The notes under the pieces were generated by a model. That model did not search any database. It was not told the origin of the DNA and saw nothing but the letters and a program-made list of their open reading frames with translations. DNA of 64,000 nucleotides, from positions 310,001 through 374,000 of the forward strand of contig CAKZRP010000037.1 of NCBI GenBank assembly GCA_937146765.1. Reading direction: 5' to 3'. Position numbers and translations under genes: made by a program. Shown piece after piece: positions 17,794-25,574 of the stretch; position 1 is the stretch's first letter, and every line of letters begins with the position of its first letter. The stretch comes from an uncultured Paracoccaceae bacterium (lineage in GTDB: Bacteria > Pseudomonadota > Alphaproteobacteria > Rhodobacterales > Rhodobacteraceae).

Positions 17794-18885
17794 ATGGCCG
17801 ATACCATTGCCGAGATCCTTTTGCCCACCGCCGAGTTGCGCGATGATATCTCCTTTTATACAAAGGTTCTGGGGATGAAGCTCGACATGATCTACCCGGC
17901 GGATGATCCCCGTGTCGGCGTTTTCTCCGGCCATGGCCTGCGCCTCCGGATCGACCGCGAGGCAACCACGGCGCCCGGCCTCATCCGTATACTGACGGAG
18001 GATCCGGAGAGCTTTGCTGAGGGCGCGCGTCAGCTCACCGCCCCCAATGGCACCGAGATCCGGATCGAGGAGCGCAACCCGCCTCTGGTGATGCCGCAAA
18101 CCGCGCATAGCTTTGTGGTGCGCCGCCTCAAGGATCAGGCGCCCTGGATCATCGGGCGCGCGGGCATGCACTATCGCGATCTCGTGCCGGACCGCCTCGG
18201 CGGGTCGATTATCGCCAGCCATATCCGCATCCCCGATGGCGGGCCGGTGCCGGATATGGTGCATTTCCACAAAGTTGGCTTTCAACTGATTTTCTGCATC
18301 CATGGCTGGGTCGATGTGGTCTACGAGGATCAGGGCGACAAGATGCGCCTCACCCCGGGCGACTGCTTCATTCAGCCGCCAGAGATTCGCCACCGTGTGC
18401 TCGAAGCCAGCGACAATGTGCAGGTGATCGAAATTGGCGTTCCGGCCGAACATGTCACCGAGATTGACCACCTCATGACCCTGCCGACCCCGCATCTGCG
18501 GCCAGAGCGGGAATGGGGCGGTCAGCGTTTTGTCTATAACTGCGCCGAAGGGGCGGCGTGGCAAGACTTCCGCCTGCCGGGCTTTATTTGCCGCGACACC
18601 ACCATTGCCGAGAACACCAAGGGCGTCGCCGGGGTCGAGGTGGTGCGCGCTGCACCCGGCGGCGGCACCAGCCCCTGGGCTGCGCATGACACCGATATTC
18701 ACTTTACTTTCGTGATGGCGGGCACCGTGACGCTGGAAGGCGAGGGGAGAGAGCCCTATGCTCTGGAGCAGGGCGATGCCTTTGTGATCCCGCCGCGGAT
18801 GAAAACCCGGCTGGTCGGTGCCTCTGAAGATCTGGAGCTGTTGGAAGTGACCCTGCCGGGGCACTTTACCACCACGCTGGACTGA
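17794..18885 (+). CDS. VOC (glyoxalase-like) plus double-cupin fusion protein
   Basis: A 363-aa cytoplasmic protein with three metal-fold domains. Residues about 1-110 look like a VOC/glyoxalase half (LRDDISFYTKVLGMKL, then a GVFSGHGLRLRI strand). Residues about 150-235 form a first cupin (MVHFHKVGFQLIFCIHGW ... RLTPGDCFIQPPEIRH) and about 285-360 a second (DIHFTFVMAGTVTLEG ... LEQGDAFVIPPRMK). The first cupin keeps a histidine pair (HFHK) that could bind metal; the second is poorer in ligands. The start ATG at 17794 has GGGAG upstream, so the 23 codons before it are discarded. The fusion suggests a dioxygenase, isomerase or small-molecule sensor, but I cannot name a substrate. It is not coupled to maeB or to cdd. 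Confidence 0.75.
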   Translation: MADTIAEILLPTAELRDDISFYTKVLGMKLDMIYPADDPRVGVFSGHGLRLRIDREATTAPGLIRILTEDPESFAEGARQLTAPNGTEIRIEERNPPLVMPQTAHSFVVRRLKDQAPWIIGRAGMHYRDLVPDRLGGSIIASHIRIPDGGPVPDMVHFHKVGFQLIFCIHGWVDVVYEDQGDKMRLTPGDCFIQPPEIRHRVLEASDNVQVIEIGVPAEHVTEIDHLMTLPTPHLRPEREWGGQRFVYNCAEGAAWQDFRLPGFICRDTTIAENTKGVAGVEVVRAAPGGGTSPWAAHDTDIHFTFVMAGTVTLEGEGREPYALEQGDAFVIPPRMKTRLVGASEDLELLEVTLPGHFTTTLD

Positions 18886-18958
18886 AGCGGCGCCTGCTCG
18901 GGTCTTGCGCGGCGGAGCTGGCACAAGGCATTTTCGACCGCAATCGGACCAGATGGGA

Positions 18959-18976
18959 TTTGACCATCCGGTCAAA
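18959..18976. promoter_or_regulatory. TTTGACC-N4-GGTCAAA palindrome upstream of cdd
   Basis: A perfect 7+4+7 inverted repeat 121 bases upstream of the cdd start, with a second inverted repeat just downstream. It suits an operator for the cdd-deoA-deoB-upp run. The regulator is unknown. Confidence 0.55.
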
Positions 18977-18977
18977 A

Positions 18978-19001
18978 TCGTTGAAGGCTAGTCTTCAACG
19001 A
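18978..19001. promoter_or_regulatory. Second inverted repeat upstream of cdd
   Basis: TCGTTGAAG-GCTAGT-CTTCAACGA: perfect 9-base arms with a 6-base centre, two bases after the TTTGACC palindrome. It could be an operator or a transcript hairpin, possibly also a terminator for the upstream VOC-cupin gene, though no T tract follows. Confidence 0.5.
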
Positions 19002-19096
19002 CATACCCCGGTGAGCCCTTCGCTGGGACAAGCAACTTTGACCGCTCACACCCCGGACCTGTTCGGGCAGGGGCGGCTGAACCGGGAGACAGAACC

Positions 19097-19510
19097 ATGT
19101 CCGCATCCGAAACGCCTCATCCGCTGCGCGATCCTGCTGCCAAGGTGCGCGAGAACGCGCATGCGCCCTATTCGAACTTCAAGGTCGGGGCGGCGATCCG
19201 GGCCAAATCCGGCACCGTCTATGTGGGCTGCAACGTGGAAAACGTCGCCTACCCCGAGGGCACCTGTGCCGAGGCAGGCGCGATTGCGGCCATGGTGGCG
19301 GCGGGCGAAAAAGAGCTGATCGAGGCCTATGTGATCGCCGATTGCCCAAGCCCGGTGCCGCCCTGTGGCGGCTGCCGCCAGAAGCTGAAGGAGTTTGGCG
19401 CAACCGATGTGGCGGTCACTCTGGCCACCACCGATGGGGTGGAGTTCAAGACCACCATTGGCGACCTCTTGCCCGGTGCCTTTGACGCCGGTCATATGGA
19501 GCGGAGCTGA
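19097..19510 (+). CDS. cdd: Cytidine deaminase
   Basis: A 137-aa homotetramer-type cytidine deaminase converting cytidine and deoxycytidine to uridine forms. The zinc and catalytic motif is TCAEAGAI (Cys57, Glu59) with PCGGCRQ (Cys90, Cys93). The substrate segment APYSNFKVGAA is near residues 23-33. It is first in the run cdd-deoA-deoB, with deoA starting four bases after its stop, so uridine made here can pass to the next enzyme. Two tight palindromes precede it and probably control the operon. Confidence 0.95.
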   Translation: MSASETPHPLRDPAAKVRENAHAPYSNFKVGAAIRAKSGTVYVGCNVENVAYPEGTCAEAGAIAAMVAAGEKELIEAYVIADCPSPVPPCGGCRQKLKEFGATDVAVTLATTDGVEFKTTIGDLLPGAFDAGHMERS

Positions 19511-19514
19511 GCCG

Positions 19515-20819
19515 ATGGACGCGCGGGCGGTCATTGCCAAGCTGCGGCAGAAGCAAGTGCCGACGGCAGAGGAGCTGGTCTGGTTCGCCGAAGGGCTGGC
19601 CGGTGGCGCGGTCAGTGACGCGCAGGCCGGGGCCTTTGCCATGGCGGTCTGCCTCAATGGCTTGCCGCCAGAGGCACGCTCGGCCCTGACCCTCGCGATG
19701 CGCGACAGCGGCGAGGTCTTGCGCTGGGACCTGCCCGGTCCGGTGGTGGACAAACACTCCACTGGCGGGGTGGGCGACTGCGTGTCCCTCTTGCTGGCGC
19801 CCGCGCTGGCGGAATGCGGGGCCTATGTGCCGATGATCTCGGGACGCGGCCTCGGCCATACCGGCGGCACGCTCGACAAGCTGGAGGCGATACCGGGTCT
19901 TACCACGCAGATCCCGCAGGAGCGCCTCGCACAGGTTGTCGGCGATGGCGGCTGCGCCATTGTCGGCGCCACGGCGAAGATCGCCCCGGCGGACAAGCGG
20001 CTTTATGCGGTGCGCGATGTGACCGCGACGGTCGAAAGCCTCGATCTCATCACCGCCTCCATCCTGTCGAAAAAGCTTGCCGCCTCGCCGGAGGCGCTGG
20101 TGCTTGATGTGAAAATCGGCTCTGGCGCCTTTATGAAGACGGTGGAGGAAGCGCGCGCGCTGGCGACGTCGCTGGTGGAGACTGCCAATGCGGCGGGTTG
20201 CCCGACACGGGCCCTGATTACCGATATGAACCAGCCGTTGGTGGCCTCGCTTGGAAATGCGCTCGAGGTGGCAGAGGTGATGCGGGCGTTGACGGGACAG
20301 AGGCAGGGTCCCATCCTCGACATTACTGTGGCCCTGGGGGGCGTGGTCCTGCAGCAGGCGGGGCTGGTCGCCTCGGTGGCCGAGGGCGAGGCGCAGATCG
20401 CTGCGACCCTTCGGGACGGCCGCGCGGCGGTGCGCTTTGCCCGCATGGTGGCCGCACAGGGCGGGCCCTTGGGCTTTGACGAGAATTGGGAGCGGTTTTT
20501 GCCGGAAGCGCCGGTCATTATAGAGGTGACCGCAGAAGAGGCCGGCTATGTCGCCGCAATCAATGGCGAGGCGCTGGGGCTGACCGTGGTGCGTCTGGGC
20601 GGCGGCCGCATGGTGGAGAGTGATCGGATCGATCCATCGGTGGGGATTTCGGACCTTCTGCCGCTCGGGGCCAAAGTGGCCAAGGGCGACGTGCTCGCCC
20701 GCATCCACGCCGCCCGCGCCGACGCCGCGCAAGAGGCGAAGGCAGCCTTGCGGGCGGCGGTGAGCGTGGCGCCTGTTGCACCCGCGCTGCCGCCCCTGGT
20801 GCATGAGAGGATCGGCTGA
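19515..20819 (+). CDS. deoA: Thymidine phosphorylase
   Basis: DeoA (434 aa) splits thymidine and deoxyuridine (some members also uridine) with phosphate, giving the base and deoxyribose-1-phosphate. The family signature is in SGRGLGHTGGTLDKLEAIPG, with phosphate binding at DKHSTGGVGD (about 79-88). The ATG at 19515 follows the cdd stop by four bases; longer reading would overlap cdd in another frame. Its stop overlaps the deoB start by one base (TGATG), so the two are translationally coupled. The C-terminal alpha/beta domain is complete. Confidence 0.95.
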   Translation: MDARAVIAKLRQKQVPTAEELVWFAEGLAGGAVSDAQAGAFAMAVCLNGLPPEARSALTLAMRDSGEVLRWDLPGPVVDKHSTGGVGDCVSLLLAPALAECGAYVPMISGRGLGHTGGTLDKLEAIPGLTTQIPQERLAQVVGDGGCAIVGATAKIAPADKRLYAVRDVTATVESLDLITASILSKKLAASPEALVLDVKIGSGAFMKTVEEARALATSLVETANAAGCPTRALITDMNQPLVASLGNALEVAEVMRALTGQRQGPILDITVALGGVVLQQAGLVASVAEGEAQIAATLRDGRAAVRFARMVAAQGGPLGFDENWERFLPEAPVIIEVTAEEAGYVAAINGEALGLTVVRLGGGRMVESDRIDPSVGISDLLPLGAKVAKGDVLARIHAARADAAQEAKAALRAAVSVAPVAPALPPLVHERIG

Positions 20820-22036
20820 TGGCGCGAGCCTTTCTGGTCGTCATGGACTCTGTTGGCATTGGCGGCGCGCCAGATGCCTCAGCCTATTTCAACAAGGACC
20901 TTCCGGACCTGGGCGCCAATACGGTGGCCCATATCGCCCAGGCCTGCGCCGAAGGGCGGGCGGAAGAGGGACGCTCTGGTCCCCTGCGCGTGCCGGTGCT
21001 GGACGGGCTGGGCCTCGGGGCGGCTTTGCGCTTGGCCTCTGGCCAGCCTGCGCCGGGGCTTGATGCTGTACCTACCGGCCTCTGGGGCGCGGCCAGCGAG
21101 GTGAGCGCGGGCAAGGATACCCCTTCCGGCCATTGGGAACTCGCCGGCCTGCCGGTGCCTTGGGACTGGAGCTACTTTCCAGAGGAAGGCGAGGCCTTTG
21201 ACGCGGATCTCGTGGCCCATGTGGCCGCTGCGGCGGGCACGACGGGGATTCTGGGCAATTGCCATGCCTCTGGCACCCGCATTATCGCTGACCTCGGGGC
21301 CGAGCATATGCGGACGGGCCTGCCGATCTGCTACACCTCTGCCGACAGCGTGTTCCAGGTCGCCGCCCATGAGGAGGCATTTGGCCTTGAGCGGCTTTTG
21401 ACCCTGTGTGAGGCCATCGCCCCCTATCTGCATGCCCGCAAGGTGGGCCGGGTCATTGCGCGCCCCTTTGTGGGCACGCCCGAGGCGGGTTTTACCCGCA
21501 CCACCAATCGGCGCGACTACGCGATCACGCCGCCTGCGCCGATCCTGACCGATTGGGTGCAAGCGGCAGGCGGGCGCGTGCATGGGATCGGCAAGATCGG
21601 CGATATCTTCTCGATGCAAGGCATTGATACGCTGAAGAAAGGCTCGGATGCCGAGCTGATGGTCCACCTTGCCGAAGCCGTGAAGACGGCCGACGACGGC
21701 AGTCTGACCTTTGCCAATTTTGTCGAGTTCGACAGTCTTTATGGCCACCGCCGCGACCTCTCGGGTTATGCGCGCGCGCTGGAATGGTTTGACGCCGAGA
21801 TCGGCAAGGTGATCGCGCACTTGCGGGCGGACGACCTGCTGATCCTCACGGCGGACCATGGCAATGATCCCTCCTGGCCCGGCACCGATCACACGCGCGA
21901 GCGGGTGCCGGTTCTGGTTGCGGGCGCAGGGCAGGGCAGCCTTGGCCTTGTCGCCTTTGCGGATGTGGCGGCCAGTGTTGCGGCCCATCTCGGGGTGCCT
22001 GCCCAAGGGCCGGGGCGCAGCTTTCTGCCCGCCTGA
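20819..22036 (+). CDS. deoB: Phosphopentomutase
   Basis: DeoB (405 aa) converts deoxyribose-1-phosphate and ribose-1-phosphate to the 5-phosphates, completing pentose recovery from nucleosides. It belongs to the alkaline phosphatase superfamily: the first metal aspartate is Asp10 in VVMDSVGIGGAPDA, and the C-terminal metal motif TADHGNDPSWPGTDHTRE is intact. KDTPSGHWE holds the phosphate-accepting threonine region. The start overlaps the deoA stop by one base. DeoC, the aldolase that would follow, is not in the window. Confidence 0.96.
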   Translation: MARAFLVVMDSVGIGGAPDASAYFNKDLPDLGANTVAHIAQACAEGRAEEGRSGPLRVPVLDGLGLGAALRLASGQPAPGLDAVPTGLWGAASEVSAGKDTPSGHWELAGLPVPWDWSYFPEEGEAFDADLVAHVAAAAGTTGILGNCHASGTRIIADLGAEHMRTGLPICYTSADSVFQVAAHEEAFGLERLLTLCEAIAPYLHARKVGRVIARPFVGTPEAGFTRTTNRRDYAITPPAPILTDWVQAAGGRVHGIGKIGDIFSMQGIDTLKKGSDAELMVHLAEAVKTADDGSLTFANFVEFDSLYGHRRDLSGYARALEWFDAEIGKVIAHLRADDLLILTADHGNDPSWPGTDHTRERVPVLVAGAGQGSLGLVAFADVAASVAAHLGVPAQGPGRSFLPA

Positions 22037-22117
22037 TCCGCGCAACACAGACCAAACGCCTTGCCTGTCCCGGGGCGCGGCGCTTAAGACAACAAAAAGC
22101 AAAATGGAGAGCGCCCG

Positions 22118-22750
22118 ATGACTGAGCATCTGACCGTCGTGAAACACCCGTTGGTGCAGCACAAGCTGACCATCATGCGCGACAAGCGCACCTCGACCTC
22201 GGAATTCCGCCAGCTTCTGCGCGAGATCACCCAGCTTCTGGCCTATGAGATCACCCGCGAATTGCCCCTGACCATGACGTCGATCGAGACGCCGATGGAG
22301 GATATGGAGGCGCCGATCCTTGCGGGGAAGAAACTGGCGCTGGTCTCGATCCTGCGTGCAGGCAACGGGATGCTCGACGGGGTACTGGAACTGGTGCCTT
22401 CGGCCCGGGTCGGCTTTGTCGGCATGTACCGCGACGAGGAGACGCTGGAACCGGTGCAATATTACTTCAAAGTGCCGCAGCAGATTTCCGACCGGATGGT
22501 GATCGCGGTGGATCCGATGCTGGCCACCGGCAATTCTTCCGCCGCCGCCATCGACCTGTTGAAGAAGGCAGGCGCCACCGACATCCGCTTCCTCTGCCTT
22601 TTGGCGGCGCCGGAAGGGGTGGCGCGGATGAAGGAAGCGCATCCGGATGTGCCAATCGTTACGGCGTCGCTCGACCGTCAGTTGAACGAAAAGGGCTACA
22701 TCATGCCCGGTCTCGGCGATGCGGGTGACCGGATGTTCGGCACCAAATAG
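22118..22750 (+). CDS. upp: Uracil phosphoribosyltransferase
   Basis: Upp (210 aa) makes UMP from uracil and PRPP in the cytoplasm. The PRPP-binding loop [10 protein letters not shown] is at 131-140, and the uracil-binding end [17 protein letters not shown] is complete. It lies 81 bases after deoB on the same strand with GGAGAGC before the ATG. It therefore may be read from the deo transcript or from its own promoter. It closes the salvage route by capturing the uracil released by the phosphorylase. Confidence 0.96.
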   Translation: MTEHLTVVKHPLVQHKLTIMRDKRTSTSEFRQLLREITQLLAYEITRELPLTMTSIETPMEDMEAPILAGKKLALVSILRAGNGMLDGVLELVPSARVGFVGMYRDEETLEPVQYYFKVPQQISDRMVIAVDPMLATGNSSAAAIDLLKKAGATDIRFLCLLAAPEGVARMKEAHPDVPIVTASLDRQLNEKGYIMPGLGDAGDRMFGTK

Positions 22751-22988
22751 GCCGCATGAGGCGGGGCCAGCCTCTGTGCCAGCCCCTGTCTCTGGCCGGA
22801 GTGGGCCCTTCCGCCGGACTTGCGGACGAAGACCTGCGATGGGCCTCCGAAGGGGGCTCTCACCAAGCCGAGTGCGGCGCGTGATTTTCGCGACGGTTTG
22901 CCCCGGCCTGACGAGATTGTTGCCAGCATCCGCTTTACTCAAGGGGGGAATTGGGGCATCCTCCCGCCATATATTGTGGGGCGGGTCG

Positions 22989-24332
22989 ATGAAAATCACT
23001 AGAATTGCGGCGGTATCCATCATCTTGGCTGGAGGAGCCCTGAGCGGGCTTCAGGCGCAGACCATTGCACCCGCAGCCCGGCCTGCTGAGTATCCGCCGA
23101 CCACCTACACCGGGCGGCAATATGTCGACAGCAAGGGCTGTGTCTTCATCCGTGCAGGCTTTGACGGCAATGTCACCTGGGTGCCTCGGGTGAACCGGGC
23201 GCGCCAGCAACTCTGTGGTGCGCAGCCGAGCAACGTGAGCGGCGCCACCCGCGCCAATCCCGACAGCGGTCCCGATATCATTACCCTTGCGCCCGACGAT
23301 CAACCCGCCGCGCAGGCGGCGGCCCCGCGGGTGGTGACGGCACCCGCCTCCACCTCCGCGCCTGCGCGCGCGCAAGCCGCAGCCGCTGCCCCGGCCAAAC
23401 CGCAGCGGACCCCCGCCAGCACCTCGACCGGCGCGGCAGCGGTTGCGGTGCCGGTGCGCCCGGTTCAGCCTGTGCCCCAGGTGGCCAAGCCCGCGCGCAG
23501 TCCCGCCCCGGTCTACAAGCCCGTTCCGGCAGCGCCGAGCGCGCCCGGACGTTGTCCCGGTGCCTCCGCGCTCAGTCAGCAATATATCAACAAGGGACCC
23601 GATGTGCGCTGCGGGCCGCAGAAGGAAGATCCGCTCAGCAGCCTGACGCCGAACAGCCGCATCCTGCCCCTGCACGTCTATCGCGAGCGCCAGCTCAGCG
23701 CCGATGTCATCGTGCCTGCCGGCTATCGTCCGGTCTGGGAGGATGACCGGCTGAACCCGCGCCGCGCCGAGCGTACGCCACGGGAGGCGGTGATCTCACC
23801 GCGGGTGGACGTGCCCGCCGGCTACACTCTGGTGGATCGGGGAGACAACCGCTTCAACCCGATGCGCGGCGTGCGCACCGAGGCGGGGGATGTGCAGATG
23901 GCGCAGGTCTGGGGCAAACGCCTGCCGCTGCAACCGGTGGCGCAGCCGCTGGACAAGACACCTTTTCTGTTGCGGGATGCGGAGGCCCGGATCGCGGGCC
24001 AGACCTATGCCGCGCAGGGCGTGCAGGATGCCTCCGGCGACGGCATGGTGATGCGCCTGTCCACCCGTTCCGCGCCGGACGCAGATTTGCCGCAGGACGC
24101 GCCGCTGCGGCAACGCTATGTGCGCGCGGCCACCTTTGCGGACCGGGCCGAGGCGGCAGCGGTGGCCGATGCGCTCTCCGGGGCGACCGGGCTCGCAATG
24201 GTGATCGGCAAGGTGAACCGCAATGGCACCGTCTTCCATGTGGTGCTCTCCGGCCCCTTTACGCTGGGCGCGGATCAGGCGCTGAACCGGGTGCGGGCGG
24301 CGGGATACGGTGGCGCGCGCCTCAGCAACTGA
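22989..24332 (+). CDS. SPOR-domain envelope protein
   Basis: A 447-aa secreted protein. The signal peptide is MKITRIAAVSIILAGGALSGLQAQ (residues 1-24). A proline- and alanine-rich low-complexity linker fills about 110-190 (AAAPAKPQRTP and similar). The last 75 residues form a SPOR repeat (RYVRAATFADRAEAAAVADAL ... GPFTLGADQALNRVRAAGY), a fold that binds denuded peptidoglycan glycans at division sites. Between these lie two internal repeats built on VPAGY (VIVPAGYRPVWEDDRLNPRR and DVPAGYTLVDRGDNRFNPMR). The ATG at 22989 is chosen because it opens the signal peptide. It stands alone, followed by a terminator. Confidence 0.85.
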   Translation: MKITRIAAVSIILAGGALSGLQAQTIAPAARPAEYPPTTYTGRQYVDSKGCVFIRAGFDGNVTWVPRVNRARQQLCGAQPSNVSGATRANPDSGPDIITLAPDDQPAAQAAAPRVVTAPASTSAPARAQAAAAAPAKPQRTPASTSTGAAAVAVPVRPVQPVPQVAKPARSPAPVYKPVPAAPSAPGRCPGASALSQQYINKGPDVRCGPQKEDPLSSLTPNSRILPLHVYRERQLSADVIVPAGYRPVWEDDRLNPRRAERTPREAVISPRVDVPAGYTLVDRGDNRFNPMRGVRTEAGDVQMAQVWGKRLPLQPVAQPLDKTPFLLRDAEARIAGQTYAAQGVQDASGDGMVMRLSTRSAPDADLPQDAPLRQRYVRAATFADRAEAAAVADALSGATGLAMVIGKVNRNGTVFHVVLSGPFTLGADQALNRVRAAGYGGARLSN

Positions 24333-24371
24333 GGCCGGGGTCTCTCGCAGGACTGGGATTGGGAACGAAAG

Positions 24372-24400
24372 AGCGGGGCCAGTGGTCCCGCTTTGCTTTT
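24372..24400 (+). terminator. Terminator after the SPOR gene
   Basis: AGCGGGGCC-AGT-GGTCCCGCT forms a 9-bp stem (one G-U pair) followed by TTGCTTTT. It lies 39 bases past the stop, in the gap with the convergent gene. Confidence 0.8.
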
Positions 24401-24437
24401 GGGGCAGGGGGCGAGCCGGATCCGCTCGGCCAGCGCC

Positions 24438-25448
24438 TCAGCCGCAGATGTTTTGCAATTGCACCCAGTCCCGGTCGTTGAGAACCGGCGCCAGATCGCG
24501 CCCGGCCATCGGATCCGCCTCGATCAGGCCCACGGTGCTCTCGCCGGTGGCGTCCTTAGCATAGGCATAGGGGGTCGAGGGGATCGCGGTGCGGCCAAAT
24601 TCCGCCAGCAGCGTCTCGTCATCCACCGGCGGGCGGGGCGAGGCCAGCATGACCTCGGAATAGCGGTCCAGTGTCTCGCGGCGGATTTCGCCGGTGGTCA
24701 GCAGTCGGAAGGTGGCGGTGATGCCACCGATATCCAGCACGTCGGCCATCGGGTCACGGGCTTCGGCACGGGCACGTTCCACCAGTACCGCCCCGGCGGC
24801 CACAGCCGGGTCCTCGTAATCCTCGACGTATTTGCGATGGATCAGCACGATGCGGCCGGGCAGGGTCAGGCTGTCGGCGATGCCCTCGCGCATAATCGCC
24901 ACCCGGCGCACGCCAGTGCGATCCGCCAGTTTCTTCAGGATCGGCTCGGCTTCCGGGGTAGAGCAGGCCTGCCCGGAGACCCGCTCGATCCGACCCAGCA
25001 GCGCCTGGCCGATTGCCTTGCGATGCACCTGTGAGACCGCCTCAAGCGTATGGCTGCGCATGGTATGGGGCAGGCCGACGGCGAGCAGCGCCACCGCCAG
25101 AGCCACAATCCCCAGCCCGCCGTAGATACGCAGGCGCCCGGGATGCGGGCGGGAGCGGTCGATGGCGTTGCGCACCTTGTCGATCGCGTCGAGCATGGTG
25201 GTCTCATCCGCGCCAAGTTCCAGCGTCTCGCCGGGGTCGCCATCGGGATGGAAGAGCGCCGGAAACTCGCCCGGGTTGGCCCGCTTCACCGCCGCCAGAG
25301 ACCAATGGGCCAGGGGCCGATCCTGCATGTCGGTTATGGTGAGGGTGGCATCCCCGAGCGAGACGATCACGTCACGCCGCTGATCCTCGGGCGAGGGCCG
25401 CCAGATCCCCGCAGCTTCCAGCCGCTGAAATTCACGGAGTACCGTCAT
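24438..25448 (-). CDS. Single-pass membrane protein with a degenerate M48-peptidase-like domain
   Basis: A 336-aa protein starting at the ATG at 25448. Residues 1-105 are cytoplasmic and mixed in character; 107-127 form one membrane helix (YGGLGIVALAVALLAVGL); 130-336 are extracytoplasmic. In that part, LPGRIVLIHRKYVEDYEDPAVAAGAVLVERARAEARDP (about 197-233) follows the layout of M48-family metallopeptidases. There an HExxH zinc motif normally sits in the middle and RDP follows. Here the motif reads VERAR, so both histidines are lost. Activity as a zinc protease is therefore unlikely. The family likeness is my reading of the pattern, not a search result. It is monocistronic and convergent with the SPOR gene. 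Confidence 0.6.
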   Translation of the reverse strand: MTVLREFQRLEAAGIWRPSPEDQRRDVIVSLGDATLTITDMQDRPLAHWSLAAVKRANPGEFPALFHPDGDPGETLELGADETTMLDAIDKVRNAIDRSRPHPGRLRIYGGLGIVALAVALLAVGLPHTMRSHTLEAVSQVHRKAIGQALLGRIERVSGQACSTPEAEPILKKLADRTGVRRVAIMREGIADSLTLPGRIVLIHRKYVEDYEDPAVAAGAVLVERARAEARDPMADVLDIGGITATFRLLTTGEIRRETLDRYSEVMLASPRPPVDDETLLAEFGRTAIPSTPYAYAKDATGESTVGLIEADPMAGRDLAPVLNDRDWVQLQNICG

Positions 25449-25574
25449 AGACCCGGTCTGCCTGCTCCTTGTTCTTGTCCTTGGCCTTAGCACGGGGCAG
25501 GCGTCGGCGGCAAACCGCTTTGCCACCGAAAAGCCTTGCGTGTGGATATTTTTTCACCTCAGCCTGCGTGCGCC

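Noticed and set aside
20879..23023. 714-codon minus-strand frame opposite deoB and upp
   Set aside because: It crosses two well-identified genes and their gap; shadow of codon bias.
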